The notes: generated by a model from the letters alone, not told the origin. A stretch of DNA of 46,418 nucleotides from Clostridia bacterium (GCA_900766735.1 CAAFWO010000026.1:1-46418); one strand, 5' to 3'; shown: positions 1 to 8,467, counted from the first letter of the stretch. Translations and numbers: made by a program.

Positions 1-69
1 CAGTAAAGCCCTAAAAGCATCTTTTTCGCGAATTGCTATGTTAAAAAAGCTCAAAATCCGTCAGGATTC

Positions 70-226
70 TTCGCTTTTTTGCCTTGCACTTCATCGAAAA
101 ATCTTGCTTTTATGGTGCCCTGAGCAGTTTTACGCATTACTTTGCTCTTTTGAATATAAAAAAGTACTGTAACATAATGTTACAGCACTTTTTTCGTAAA
201 ACCATTACTTTCTTATCGCGGACCGC
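70..226 (-). repeat. Left copy of ~155-bp dispersed repeat (inverted relative to right end)
   Basis: Read on the minus strand, this stretch matches 46259-46415 on the plus strand almost throughout. Shared blocks, in order, are GGTYCGCGATAAGA, GGTTTTACG, a GTTACAG-type hairpin, GCAAAGTAATGCGTAAAACT, CATAAAAGCAAGATTTTT and GATGAAGTGCAAGGC. The hairpin stem is kept although its loop differs, so the element carries its own terminator. After the GCGAA end the copies diverge. I do not recognise the family. Two copies bounding the window suggest a multi-copy repeat that broke the assembly. Confidence 0.8.
158..194 (-). terminator. Terminator after the sugar ABC ATPase gene
   Basis: An inverted repeat of about 14 bp (AAAAAGTRCTGTAAC with its complement, loop ATTAT on the minus strand) is flanked by T-runs on both strands. 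It lies about 60 bases past the stop of the minus-strand ATPase gene and is part of the left-end repeat. Confidence 0.75.
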
Positions 227-252
227 CTTTTGCGCGGGCTTTAATAATTTCT

Positions 253-1374
253 TTAGTTGAGGATTGCAAGCTCTGTCTCTTTGTCGAAAATGTGGAGTCT
301 GTTCGTGTCGAACGCGATCTCGAGCTTCTCGCCGGGCTTTGCCTGTGTTCTGGGGTTAACTCTTGCAACAACGTGAGTTCCGTCGATGTCGAGGTGCAAA
401 AGTGTGTCCGAACCGAGCGACTCGGTAAGATCAACGTCAACGGTTGCCTTGCTCGAATCCATCGTCGCGAGGTAAACTTCCTCGTCGTGGATATTCTCGG
501 GACGGATACCCATGATAACTTCCTTGCCGATGTATTCGGGGCAGGTCTCAAGAAGCTGTTTAGCCTTGCTTTCAACAAGGAAGATCTTGTGGCCTTCGCC
601 GAAGGAAAGGGAAACCTTGTCGCCCTCTTTGTCAAGCTTTGCGTTGATGAAGTTCATCTCCGGGCTTCCGATGAAGCCTGCAACGAAGAGGTTTACGGGG
701 TGATCGTAAAGCTCCTGCGGAGAGTCAACCTGCTGAATGTAACCGTCTTTCATAACGACGATCCTTGTACCCATCGTCAAAGCCTCTGTCTGGTCGTGGG
801 TAACGTAGATAAATGTTGTCTGAAGTCTCTGATGAAGCTTGGAAATCTCAGCTCTCATCTGAACACGAAGCTTCGCGTCAAGGTTGGAGAGCGGTTCGTC
901 CATTAAGAATACCTTGGGCTCACGCACGATAGCACGGCCGAGCGCAACTCTCTGGCGCTGACCGCCGGACAAGGCCTTGGGTTTTCTGTCAAGAAGATGG
1001 CCGATGTCAAGAATCTTGGCAGCCTCTTCAACTCTTCTCTTGATCTCATCCTTCGGAGTCTTGCGGAGCTTAAGACCGAACGCCATATTATCAAACACTG
1101 TCATATGGGGATAAAGAGCGTAGTTCTGGAAAACCATGGCTATATCTCTGTCTTTGGGTGCAACGTCGTTCATCAGCTTGCCGTCTATGTAGAGCTGACC
1201 GCTGGAAATGTCCTCAAGACCTGCGATCATACGAAGGGTCGTGGACTTACCGCAGCCTGACGGTCCTACAAGAATGACGAACTCCTTGTCCTCAATTTCA
1301 AGACAAATATCGTTAGCGGCAATAACTCCGCCCGAATATTTCTTGTAGATGTTTCTTAAACTTAATCCTGCCAT
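253..1374 (-). CDS. Sugar ABC transporter ATP-binding protein, UgpC/MsmX/MalK family
   Basis: Cytoplasmic ATPase of a carbohydrate ABC importer, 373 residues, the usual length for MalK/UgpC/MsmX proteins. Walker A GPSGCGKST is at residues 37-45, followed by the Q-loop, the signature LSGGQRQRVALGRAIV, Walker B VFLMDEPLSNLDAKLR and the switch histidine in THDQTEAL. The last ~130 residues form the TOBE/OB-fold regulatory region that touches the membrane subunits. The ATG is preceded by AGGAGG. No permease or binding-protein gene lies beside it, so it probably serves several sugar importers encoded elsewhere, as MsmX does in Bacillus. That shared role is inferred from its isolation; the ATPase family is certain. 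Confidence 0.95.
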   Translation of the reverse strand: MAGLSLRNIYKKYSGGVIAANDICLEIEDKEFVILVGPSGCGKSTTLRMIAGLEDISSGQLYIDGKLMNDVAPKDRDIAMVFQNYALYPHMTVFDNMAFGLKLRKTPKDEIKRRVEEAAKILDIGHLLDRKPKALSGGQRQRVALGRAIVREPKVFLMDEPLSNLDAKLRVQMRAEISKLHQRLQTTFIYVTHDQTEALTMGTRIVVMKDGYIQQVDSPQELYDHPVNLFVAGFIGSPEMNFINAKLDKEGDKVSLSFGEGHKIFLVESKAKQLLETCPEYIGKEVIMGIRPENIHDEEVYLATMDSSKATVDVDLTESLGSDTLLHLDIDGTHVVARVNPRTQAKPGEKLEIAFDTNRLHIFDKETELAILN

Positions 1375-1516
1375 AGTTAAATATTTCCTCCTAAAATTAA
1401 TACATATCCATCTGAATTTTACAGATAATAATAGGATAGCATAAATCGGCTTAAAATAATAGTGTGTTTTTCAACAAAATAAAAAAAGTATCTTTGGCAC
1501 AATTGCATAAAAGTAT

Positions 1517-2203
1517 CTAAAAAACTTTTTCGGAGGGCAAAAACGGGCGGTATTCGCCGGGCGACAATGACTCGTCCAGGTCAAGCCTGCCGATCCTTAA
1601 GCGCTTTAGATAAAGGACGCGGTTGCCCAAGGCCTCCAGCATATATTTAACCTGGTGAAATTTCCCCTCGGAAATTGTGAGATACGCCTCAAATTCCGAT
1701 ATCGGGCAAAAGACGGCCGGAAGCGTTTTGTGTCCGCCCGGGATATACACCCCTTCGGACAATTTAGCAGTGTAATCCTCCCCGATCGGGAGCTCGGTTT
1801 TTAAATAATAGGTCTTGTCCACCTTCTTGCCGGGCGAGGTGACGCGGTGCGCAAAATCCCCGTCGTCGGTCAAGATCAAAAGTCCCTCTGTGTCAATGTC
1901 GAGCCGGCCGACAGGGAAAAGTCCGCGCTTTTTAAGTTTGTCGGAAAGAAGATCGGTGACGGTTTTGTAGGTCTTGTCGCTCGTAGCGCTGACAACGCCC
2001 GCGGGCTTGTTTAACATAATGTAAACATGCTTTAAATATTCGGCTTCCTTGCCCGAAAGCGTCACCGAATCGGCCTCGGAAACATTCATCCCGGCGTCTT
2101 TTGCCGTCCGTCCGTTCACCGTGACCGCGCCTTTTTTTATCTTTTCTTTTACCTCGCTTCTTGAAAGAGAGAAGGCGGAGGCTAAAAATTTATCAAGCCG
2201 CAT
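1517..2203 (-). CDS. rsuA: 16S rRNA pseudouridine synthase, RsuA family
   Basis: Converts a uridine of 16S rRNA (U516 in E. coli RsuA) to pseudouridine. The 228-residue protein starts with an S4 RNA-binding domain (about residues 1-60, MRLDKFLA) followed by the catalytic domain with GRLDIDTEGLLILTDDG, where the Asp in RLD is the catalytic nucleophile. It is the last gene of a minus-strand run and overlaps its upstream neighbour by 11 bases, which suggests translational coupling. No clear terminator follows before the sugar ATPase promoter region. RsuA and the related RluB/E/F proteins are hard to separate by eye, so the exact target base is inferred. Confidence 0.9.
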   Translation of the reverse strand: MRLDKFLASAFSLSRSEVKEKIKKGAVTVNGRTAKDAGMNVSEADSVTLSGKEAEYLKHVYIMLNKPAGVVSATSDKTYKTVTDLLSDKLKKRGLFPVGRLDIDTEGLLILTDDGDFAHRVTSPGKKVDKTYYLKTELPIGEDYTAKLSEGVYIPGGHKTLPAVFCPISEFEAYLTISEGKFHQVKYMLEALGNRVLYLKRLRIGRLDLDESLSPGEYRPFLPSEKVF

Positions 2204-2624
2204 TTTCGCTCCTTTTACTGAGCGGCAGCATGAAGCCCGAAAGAGCGGGATCGCATATGTCGCCGCCGCAGATCCTTTTGTTATCGATCAATATGTTGGC
2301 ATAAAGCGCGTCCTCTCCCGAGAGACGAAAGCTCATTTTCGTGACGGTGCGGCCGCGAAGGGGCGTTAAGTCAAAGCCGGCCTCGCGGTTTAAAGCACTG
2401 TAATTTTCATAGACCGGACCGAACCCCTCGGGCACGGAAACCCGTGTAACCTCAAAGGGCGCGCCCTCGGGCGCATAGCCGAGCGATTCCAAAAACGAGC
2501 GGCAGAGCGCAACGTCCTCATCGTCCGAAAAGGCGGAGAAGGCGAGCGCACCGGCGATTATAATAACGAGCGCCGTGAAGAGAAGAACCTGATTTTTTTT
2601 GAAAACGAAAAACATATATTGCAC
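2193..2624 (-). CDS. Membrane-anchored DUF4830-like protein
   Basis: A 143-residue protein with one N-terminal membrane segment (about residues 12-31, rich in L/I/V/A/F) and an extracytoplasmic remainder. The part around VPEGFGPVYENYSALNREAG followed by FDLTPLRGRTV fits the pattern I recall for DUF4830 of Firmicutes, whose function is unknown. It has two cysteines in a CGGDIC arrangement near the end. It sits between the TSCPD gene and rsuA, overlapping rsuA by 11 bases. The family call is from memory of the pattern. Confidence 0.65.
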   Translation of the reverse strand: MQYMFFVFKKNQVLLFTALVIIIAGALAFSAFSDDEDVALCRSFLESLGYAPEGAPFEVTRVSVPEGFGPVYENYSALNREAGFDLTPLRGRTVTKMSFRLSGEDALYANILIDNKRICGGDICDPALSGFMLPLSKRSENAA

Positions 2625-2662
2625 CCCTTTTTATAATTATATATTAAAAAGGGGCGCGTTTA

Positions 2663-2911
2663 TTACTTTTTTATTTCGGCAAGCGCCTTTGCCAGCTGGT
2701 CGGGACATGAAGTGCCCTTAAAGCCACACTCGATGCCGGACAGGATTCCGATAAGCTCGTCGGCGCGCCTGCCCTCGCAAAGAGCGGCGACGCCTTTTGT
2801 GTTGCCGTTACAGCCGCCCTCAAAGCGGACGTTTGTTACAATGCCCTCTTCGTTCACGTCGAACGATACCGAACGCGAGCATGTGCCTTCGTTTTTGTGT
2901 GTGTAAGTCAT
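2663..2911 (-). CDS. TSCPD domain protein (TIGR03905 type)
   Basis: A small 82-residue protein that is one TSCPD domain: an N-terminal TCSRSVSFDV strand, a GGCNGNTKGVAAL segment and the defining TSCPDQLA near the C terminus, with conserved cysteines in each block. The domain also occurs at the C-terminal end of some B12-dependent ribonucleotide reductases, but in this stand-alone form the function is unknown. The start has a good AGGAGG site. The gene lies in the minus-strand run between trmL and the DUF4830-like gene. Confidence 0.85.
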   Translation of the reverse strand: MTYTHKNEGTCSRSVSFDVNEEGIVTNVRFEGGCNGNTKGVAALCEGRRADELIGILSGIECGFKGTSCPDQLAKALAEIKK

Positions 2912-3043
2912 AGTGATCCTCCTTTTGTAAAGTCTCGGTTTTGGATATTTTCGTCAATACAGCGCCATATCGCAAGGTAATCCTCCCCGACGCGGAATAG
3001 TCGTGATTTTTCAGCCGGGTGCGCTTTCTTTCGGGCGCTTACC

Positions 3044-3556
3044 TCATAAAAGCTCGCGGGGAACGTGGTTCGGGTCGTCGGATAGGAGCCCCGTCTCCTT
3101 AAGGAGCGAGAACCCAGTCTGTCGGAGCGCCTCATAGACCACGACCGCGACGGAGTTTGAAAGGTTTAAGCTCCGTGCCTCGCCGATCATCGGAATGCGG
3201 ACCGTGCGCTCCGGGTGCTCCCAGATGAGCGTTTCGGGGAGGCCGCGCGTCTCTTTCCCGAAAATGAGAAAGTCCCCGTCCTCATACGAAACGTCCGAAT
3301 AGCACTTGTCGGCCTTCGTGGTGGCATAGAAAAATCTGCCGCCGGAGTTTTTTGAAAAAAAGTCCGAAAGTCCGTCATAATATGTAATGTCGAGCAGGTG
3401 CCAGTAGTCGAGCCCGGCGCGCTTTAACTTTTTATCGTCGATCTCGAAGCCCAAGGGGCGCACAAGATGAAGGCGCGAGCCCGTCGCCGCGCAGGTGCGC
3501 GCGATGTTGCCGGTGTTCTGAGGAATTTCCGGCTCAACCAAAACGATGTTAAACAT
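3044..3556 (-). CDS. trmL: tRNA (cytidine(34)-2'-O)-methyltransferase TrmL
   Basis: A SPOUT-class enzyme that methylates the wobble ribose of certain leucine tRNAs using S-adenosylmethionine. The protein has 170 residues, slightly longer than the usual ~155. Family motifs are the N-terminal VLVEPEIPQNTGNIARTC, then LIFGKETRGLP and IPMIGEARSLNLSNSVAVV, which build the trefoil-knot cofactor site. It is the second gene of the minus-strand run after yunB, with a 15-base gap. The C-terminal ~15 residues beyond the typical end look like an unconserved tail. About 130 bases before the next gene show no supported coding sequence. Confidence 0.93.
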   Translation of the reverse strand: MFNIVLVEPEIPQNTGNIARTCAATGSRLHLVRPLGFEIDDKKLKRAGLDYWHLLDITYYDGLSDFFSKNSGGRFFYATTKADKCYSDVSYEDGDFLIFGKETRGLPETLIWEHPERTVRIPMIGEARSLNLSNSVAVVVYEALRQTGFSLLKETGLLSDDPNHVPRELL

Positions 3557-3571
3557 TAAAAAACCTCTTTC

Positions 3572-4225
3572 TCATTCCCCAAGCCCGAAATACGCGCCCG
3601 GAACAGAGCCGACGATGACGGTTTCCGACACGGGGATCTTAACTTTTCTTGTGAGTGTTTCCGAAAACGGATATACCGCGCGGAGCGTGATCTCCGCATT
3701 TATGTAGACGGTGTGCACGGTCTGGTTTATCCCGGCGGAGGAGAACGAACTCTCAATATCCGCCCCCGAGTTGCCGACCGACATGGCATAGACCCTTACC
3801 TTCGGCCCTCTGCCCGATAAAAAAATATTACCCGAGAAGTTGCCCAAGGGAATCGCGACGGCGAGACGCTCCCTGTCGGCCAAAACGGCTGACAGGCGGT
3901 TCACATAGGCCGACCTTAAAAGGTTCGCCTTATATGGGTCGACCGAGACCGAGGCAACCGCGCCGCCCTCCGACCGCTCGATCACCGAGATGTCTTCGTA
4001 GACCGATGAGTCGATATCCTCGGCGACCTCGTATAATATCGAGTCCCCGAGCGAGGCAAGATTTATCCCGATAATGCGCGAAAAGGCCTTCTGCGCGTTC
4101 ATAAAGAAAAGCAAAAGCGCCAATAAAAGAACGCCGAGCGCAAAATACAAAAGGGCAAAGCCGCGCCTTTTTCTTAGTTTAAGCCCGGAAGATATTTTGA
4201 CCACCTCCACAGGCATATTATGCAT
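3572..4225 (-). CDS. yunB: Sporulation protein YunB
   Basis: A 217-residue protein of the YunB family, made in the mother cell during sporulation in Bacillus. After a basic stretch (KLRKRRG) there is one membrane helix at about residues 24-42, then an extracytoplasmic domain containing the family-type INLASLGDSILYEVAEDID and GNFSGNIFLSGRGP. It leads the minus-strand run and has a sigma-A-like promoter upstream. Two in-frame ATGs lie three codons apart and I cannot decide between them. It is the one sporulation gene in the window and suggests a spore-forming lineage, though YunB may persist where sporulation is lost. Confidence 0.85.
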   Translation of the reverse strand: MHNMPVEVVKISSGLKLRKRRGFALLYFALGVLLLALLLFFMNAQKAFSRIIGINLASLGDSILYEVAEDIDSSVYEDISVIERSEGGAVASVSVDPYKANLLRSAYVNRLSAVLADRERLAVAIPLGNFSGNIFLSGRGPKVRVYAMSVGNSGADIESSFSSAGINQTVHTVYINAEITLRAVYPFSETLTRKVKIPVSETVIVGSVPGAYFGLGE

Positions 4226-4248
4226 AAGTTAAAGAAGCGTTACATATT

Positions 4249-4277
4249 ATTATATACCAAAAATAATCTAAGTGCAA
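4249..4277 (-). promoter_or_regulatory. Sigma-A promoter for the yunB run
   Basis: On the minus strand TTGCAC (4272-4277) and a perfect TATAAT (4249-4254) are 17 bases apart, about 25 bases before the yunB start. It is divergent from, and adjacent to, the promoter of the hydrolase operon. Confidence 0.65.
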
Positions 4278-4285
4278 GCAAAATC

Positions 4286-4314
4286 TTGACTTGACGCGCG
4301 TTAAGTGGTAAAAT
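4286..4314 (+). promoter_or_regulatory. Sigma-A promoter for the hydrolase-murF-ddl operon
   Basis: TTGACT (4286-4291) and TAAAAT (4309-4314) are 17 bases apart, 30 bases before the hydrolase start. The only other clear promoter nearby faces the opposite way. Confidence 0.65.
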
Positions 4315-4343
4315 AAATTTATTAAAAATTTTTAGGAGAAATC

Positions 4344-5096
4344 ATGGAAATCGAAATTAACGGCATAAATGTTTCATATGACGACGAGGGCGAGGGAAAG
4401 TGTGTGCTCCTGCTTCACGGCTGGGGCGCGAATAAAGAGAGCCTGTCGCCGATTTTTAATACCGTGAAAAAGAGCTTCCGCGCCGTCGCGCCGGATATGC
4501 CGGGCTGCGGAAAAACGGGCGAGCCGGAAAAGCCCTGGTGCGCCGCCGACTATGCGGAGTTTATACGCGCGTTCATCGAAAAGACTAAAATACGCCCATT
4601 TGCGGCGATTGGTCACTCGAACGGCGGCAGAGTGTTAATCAAAATGTCGGAGGGCGCCTTTTGCCCCGAAAAGCTCATTTTGGTTGACAGCGCGGGCTTA
4701 AAGCCGCACCGCGGCGCTTCCTATTATATAAAGGTATATACTTATAAGCTTGGAAAAAAATTTTTGTCGCTCCCGGGGATAAATAAAACAGGACTTTACG
4801 AAAAACTGTTAAAAAACGCCGGAAGTGAGGACTACCGCTCTTCAAGCCCCGTGATGAGGGCGACGATGAGCCGCCTTTTGGCGGAGGATTTGTCGCATCT
4901 TCTGCCGGGCATAAAGTCCGAAACGCTCCTTATCTGGGGCGAGCGCGACACGGCGACCCCGATCGCGGACGGCAGAAAGATGGAAAAGCTTATAAAAGGA
5001 GCGGGCCTTGTCGAGATAAAGGGTGCGGGCCACTTTTCTTATCTTGACAATCCGGGCGTTGCGCTCGGCGCGATCGATTATTTTCTTAAGCATTAA
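4344..5096 (+). CDS. Alpha/beta hydrolase
   Basis: A 250-residue cytoplasmic alpha/beta-fold hydrolase without a signal peptide. The oxyanion-hole segment is LLLHGWGAN, the nucleophile elbow is GHSNGG with Ser92, and the likely triad partners are Asp202 (WGERDTATP) and His230 (GAGHFSY). A lid region spans about residues 115-180. The ATG follows TTAGGAGAA. It is first in an operon with a membrane-linked MurF-like ligase and D-Ala-D-Ala ligase, so a link to wall precursors is possible, but substrate cannot be read from the sequence. Confidence 0.85.
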   Translation: MEIEINGINVSYDDEGEGKCVLLLHGWGANKESLSPIFNTVKKSFRAVAPDMPGCGKTGEPEKPWCAADYAEFIRAFIEKTKIRPFAAIGHSNGGRVLIKMSEGAFCPEKLILVDSAGLKPHRGASYYIKVYTYKLGKKFLSLPGINKTGLYEKLLKNAGSEDYRSSSPVMRATMSRLLAEDLSHLLPGIKSETLLIWGERDTATPIADGRKMEKLIKGAGLVEIKGAGHFSYLDNPGVALGAIDYFLKH

Positions 5097-5111
5097 GTCC
5101 GGAGGGGAACT

Positions 5112-6656
5112 ATGGAAAACACAGCATTCACACTGTCGGCGCTTTTTTTCGCGGTGTATATGTTTTTCGCGGAAAAGGGCTATATCCACATATTGCAATT
5201 AAATTCCTATCGCCCGGAGCGGTATCTTCGCTGGATGGGTGAAAATAAGATGAAGGCGGCGTATCTTCGCGCCGTGATACTTCTTTTCTCGCTCATCGGC
5301 GCGGCGGCATCGCTCTCGGCTGCGTATTTCGCGCTCGCGGCGCTCATGGCTTTAAGCGCGCCCTATAAAGTGAAAAAAGCAAAAAAACCGCTTGTTTACA
5401 CGATGAGGGTGAAAAGGCTTTTCGCCTTCTCGTATATACCGGTGCTCGCCTTGATCGCAGCCGCGGCATTCGCGCCCGGGATATGGAAAAGCGTTATCTT
5501 AATTGCCGGCGCGCTTTTGACTCCGTGGGTCGTTTTATTATCGCTTTACATAAGCCTGCCGGTCGAATCGGCGATCTCGAGACACTTCGTGAACGACGCG
5601 AAAAAGATCCTCGCCGGCCACAAGAACCTTAAAATAATCGGCGTTACGGGAAGCTACGGAAAGACGAGCATGAAATACGCGCTCACCACGCTTTTGTCCG
5701 AAAAATACAGCGTGCTGATGACGCCGGGCTCATATAACACCACGATGGGCGTTGTGAGAACAATTCGCGAACAGCTTAAAAGCACGCATCAGATTTTCGT
5801 GGTTGAGATGGGCGCGAAAAGCATCGGCGACATTAAGGAGATATGCGACCTTGTGCATCCGGACTTCGGGGTCATCACCTCGGTCGGTCCTCAGCACTTA
5901 GAGACGTTCGGAACGGTCGACAACGTCTGCCGCACTAAGTTTGAGTTGGCCGACGCGGTGGATGAAAAGGGCGGCACGGTATTTTTAAATGCCGACAACG
6001 AATATATCCGCGAATATATAAAAAAGAAAAAATATAAAAACACCGTCACTTTCGGAACCGCAAAGGGAGCGGACTTTAAGGCGGAGAACATAAGCTATTC
6101 CGGCCGCGGTGCGGCATTTATTATAAACGGGCAGAGGCTTTCGACCTCGCTTTTGGGTGACTACAGCGCGGTAAACATCGCCGGCGCATATGCCGTCGCC
6201 TCGTCTCTCGGCGTCGATAAGGCGGATATTGCGGCCGCGGTGCGCAAACTAAAAGCGCCGGAGCACAGGCTCTCACTCATTAAAAACCCGCGCTACACCG
6301 TGATAGACGACGCGTATAATTCAAACCCGGCCGGGGCGGCGGCGGCGCTTAACGCACTCTCGCGCTTCCCGGAAAGAAAGATCCTGGTCACCCCCGGAAT
6401 GGTGGAGCTCGGGTCGGAACAGGAACGGCTCAACACCGAGTTCGGGCGTGAGGCGGCCGGCAAGGCGGACTACATCGTCTTAGTCGGCGAAAAGCAGGCG
6501 CCTCCGATCAAAAAGGGCGTTTTAGAGGCAGGATTCCCGGAGGATAGGCTCTACGTCGCGGCCGACATTTCGGACGCGCTGGCCTTTGTCTATAAAATAA
6601 CGGATGTTCCGTCCGTCGTTTTGCTGGAAAACGACCTGCCGGATAACTTCTTATAA
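5112..6656 (+). CDS. MurF-like Mur ligase with N-terminal membrane domain
   Basis: A 514-residue Mur ligase. MurF adds D-Ala-D-Ala to UDP-MurNAc-tripeptide using ATP. The ATP loop GVTGSYGKTS is at residues 177-186, followed by TPGSYNTTMGVVRTIRE, VVEMGAKSIGDI, the HRLSLI segment and DDAYNSNPAGAAAAL, all typical of MurF. Unlike standard MurF (~450 residues, soluble), the first ~155 residues hold about four or five hydrophobic segments (near 5-20, 50-82, 104-120 and 124-148), so this form should be membrane-bound. It lies 15 bases after the hydrolase and 26 before ddl, whose dipeptide product is the MurF substrate. It may be the only MurF or a specialised paralogue. Confidence 0.88.
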   Translation: MENTAFTLSALFFAVYMFFAEKGYIHILQLNSYRPERYLRWMGENKMKAAYLRAVILLFSLIGAAASLSAAYFALAALMALSAPYKVKKAKKPLVYTMRVKRLFAFSYIPVLALIAAAAFAPGIWKSVILIAGALLTPWVVLLSLYISLPVESAISRHFVNDAKKILAGHKNLKIIGVTGSYGKTSMKYALTTLLSEKYSVLMTPGSYNTTMGVVRTIREQLKSTHQIFVVEMGAKSIGDIKEICDLVHPDFGVITSVGPQHLETFGTVDNVCRTKFELADAVDEKGGTVFLNADNEYIREYIKKKKYKNTVTFGTAKGADFKAENISYSGRGAAFIINGQRLSTSLLGDYSAVNIAGAYAVASSLGVDKADIAAAVRKLKAPEHRLSLIKNPRYTVIDDAYNSNPAGAAAALNALSRFPERKILVTPGMVELGSEQERLNTEFGREAAGKADYIVLVGEKQAPPIKKGVLEAGFPEDRLYVAADISDALAFVYKITDVPSVVLLENDLPDNFL

Positions 6657-6682
6657 TATGACAGTATGAAAGGAAGGTTAAA

Positions 6683-7870
6683 ATGAAAATAAATCTTTTG
6701 GTGCTTTTCGGAGGAAGAAGCGTGGAGCATGAGGTCTCAGTCATCTCGGGAGTTCAGGCGATGGCTTCACTCTCCCGCGAGAAATATAAGGTCATTCCGC
6801 TCTACATCACGAAGCAGAACCTTTTCTACACGGGCGACGCGCTTTTTGACATCGAAAATTATAAGGATACGGACGCGCTCATCGCAAAGTGTCAGCGCGT
6901 TATCCCCGTCAAGAGGGCGGACGAAACGGTGATCGAGCACTACCCGGCCAAAAAGTTCGGCAACAACACCGTCGCGAGGATAGACGCGGCGCTCCCCGTC
7001 GTTCACGGCACGAATGTGGAGGACGGCGCGCTTCAGGGCTTTTTGCAGACTCTTGGAGTGCCCTACGCCGGGTGCGACGTTATTTCGAGCGCGGTCGGCA
7101 TGGATAAATATGTGATGAAGACCGTGCTTCACGACGCGGGAATTCCGGTGCTTCCGGGCGTGTGCTTCCACACGAAGGACTATTTCCGCGACCCGGGCGA
7201 TATTTTGGATAAGTCGGAGCTTGAGATAGGCTATCCCGTCATCGTAAAGCCGGTGAACTTAGGCTCGAGCGTCGGCATCAAGGTCGCCTCCTGCCGCTCC
7301 GACCTGGCGGACGCGATCGAGAACGCGGCGATGTATTCCCAGAGGATATTATTGGAGCACGCGATAGCGAACCTTCGCGAGATCAACTGCTCCGTGCTCG
7401 GCGACTATGTGACGGCACGCGCCTCGCTTTTGGAGGAGCCCATAACCTCGGGCGAGATTTTAAGCTATGACGATAAATATAAGGGCGGCGCGAAAAATTC
7501 CGAGGGAATGAGCGGCGCGTCAAGAAGGATACCGGCCGAGCTTTCGGCAGAGGATACCGAGTATATTAAGAGCCTCGCGGTAAAGACGTTCCGCGCGCTT
7601 AACTGCTCCGGCGTTTCGAGGATCGACTTTATGATAGATTCCGATTCGGGCAAGATATATGTAAACGAGATAAACACCATTCCCGGCTCGCTTTCGTTCT
7701 ACCTTTGGGAGGGCGCGGGCGTGAGCTATCCGGAGCTTTTGGATGAGCTTATCGACCTCGCACTAAAGCGCGAGCGTGAGCGCGAGGGTCTTTCCTTCAG
7801 CTATGACACGAACCTTTTGTCCGAGAACAGCTTAAAGGGCTTAAAAGGCTTAAAAGGCGCAAAACGCTGA
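6683..7870 (+). CDS. ddl: D-alanine--D-alanine ligase
   Basis: Joins two D-alanines with ATP to make the dipeptide used by MurF. The protein has 395 residues and the family marks LFGGRSVEHEVSVIS (N-terminal), GMDKYVMK, the ATP-grasp PVIVKPVNLGSSVGIKV, the loop YDDKYKG and the metal-binding EINTIPGSLSFYLWE. The tyrosine-containing loop is the ordinary D-Ala-D-Ala kind, unlike the D-Ala-D-Lac ligases of vancomycin resistance. The last ~25 residues end in a short repeated GLKGLKGAK tail, which is unusual. The ATG at 6683 follows AAGGAAGG. It is third in the operon. Confidence 0.94.
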   Translation: MKINLLVLFGGRSVEHEVSVISGVQAMASLSREKYKVIPLYITKQNLFYTGDALFDIENYKDTDALIAKCQRVIPVKRADETVIEHYPAKKFGNNTVARIDAALPVVHGTNVEDGALQGFLQTLGVPYAGCDVISSAVGMDKYVMKTVLHDAGIPVLPGVCFHTKDYFRDPGDILDKSELEIGYPVIVKPVNLGSSVGIKVASCRSDLADAIENAAMYSQRILLEHAIANLREINCSVLGDYVTARASLLEEPITSGEILSYDDKYKGGAKNSEGMSGASRRIPAELSAEDTEYIKSLAVKTFRALNCSGVSRIDFMIDSDSGKIYVNEINTIPGSLSFYLWEGAGVSYPELLDELIDLALKREREREGLSFSYDTNLLSENSLKGLKGLKGAKR

Positions 7871-7886
7871 AAAAATAAAAAAATGC

Positions 7887-7915
7887 TTGACATAGGGGAA
7901 GTATTGTGGTATATT
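7887..7915 (+). promoter_or_regulatory. Sigma-A promoter for the rpmG-secE-nusG operon
   Basis: A perfect TTGACA (7887-7892) and TATATT (7910-7915) are 17 bases apart, about 85 bases before the rpmG start. Confidence 0.75.
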
Positions 7916-8000
7916 AATAATTGCTTCTCCTTGTGATGAAGCTTTTTTGAAGTGCAAAAAAGAGCGGTCGCTCTTTAGATAATCAGGAGGTATCTTAGAA

Positions 8001-8150
8001 ATGAGAGTAAAGATCACATTAGCGTGCAGCGAGTGCAAGCAGAGAAACTATGACACAATAAAGAATAAAAAGAACACACCCGACAGACTTGAGCTTAACA
8101 AGTATTGCCCCTTCTGCCGCAAACACACATTGCATAAAGAGGCGAAATAA
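8001..8150 (+). CDS. rpmG: 50S ribosomal protein L33
   Basis: A 49-residue protein beginning MRVKITLACSECKQRNY, followed by NKKNTPDRLELNKYCPFCRK. The two CxxC pairs (CSEC and CPFC) mark the zinc-binding form of L33. An AGGAGG site precedes the ATG by about ten bases. Position just before secE and nusG is the standard Firmicute arrangement. Confidence 0.95.
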   Translation: MRVKITLACSECKQRNYDTIKNKKNTPDRLELNKYCPFCRKHTLHKEAK

Positions 8151-8173
8151 TTAAGGAAGGAAGTGTGGCTGTT

Positions 8174-8386
8174 ATGGCAGATGAGGCAAAGAAGAAAGGC
8201 AGCTTTTTCGGCAGAATCGGAAAGTTTTTTAAGGACGTTAAAGTAGAGCTTAAAAAGGTTACCTGGCCGACCAAGAATCAGACAATCAAAAACACGGTCG
8301 TTGTACTTGTGTTTATCGCTGTATGCGTTCTTTTGGTTTTCTGCTTCGACCTTTTGTTCCAGACCTTGTTCCAGAAGTTATTCTGA
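8174..8386 (+). CDS. secE: Preprotein translocase subunit SecE
   Basis: Small SecYEG subunit that clamps SecY in the membrane. The protein has ~70 residues: a basic cytoplasmic part with FFKDVKVELKKVTWPTKNQT (the conserved KKVxWP amphipathic helix) and one C-terminal membrane helix of about 25 residues. I chose the ATG at 8174 because family members begin MADE-like. An in-frame GTG at 8165 sits closer to the AAGGAAGG site and is an alternative. Confidence 0.93.
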   Translation: MADEAKKKGSFFGRIGKFFKDVKVELKKVTWPTKNQTIKNTVVVLVFIAVCVLLVFCFDLLFQTLFQKLF

Positions 8387-8467
8387 TAATTTAATGGAAT
8401 AACAAGAATAAAGGAAAGGAGGCTCGCCGCTTAAAAAGGCGCATTAAATGTGCCGGCGGATTTTGTT

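Noticed and set aside
46..105. Tiny minus-strand peptide (MKCKAKKRR...) in the left repeat
   Set aside because: The right copy shares only the first part before the frame diverges, and no ribosome site is present.
292..906. Long plus-strand frame opposite the sugar ABC ATPase
   Set aside because: It mirrors the codon structure of a clearly conserved gene on the other strand and has no family features; the same holds for frames opposite ddl, rplA and fabF.
2912..3135. Extra 75-codon gene between the TSCPD gene and trmL
   Set aside because: Its first half runs over trmL in another frame with arginine/serine-rich shadow-like composition, and it has no ribosome site.
6683..7870. Vancomycin-resistance type D-Ala-D-Lac ligase
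   Set aside because: The loop carries the tyrosine-containing YDDKYKG of ordinary Ddl, and no VanH or VanX partner is present.
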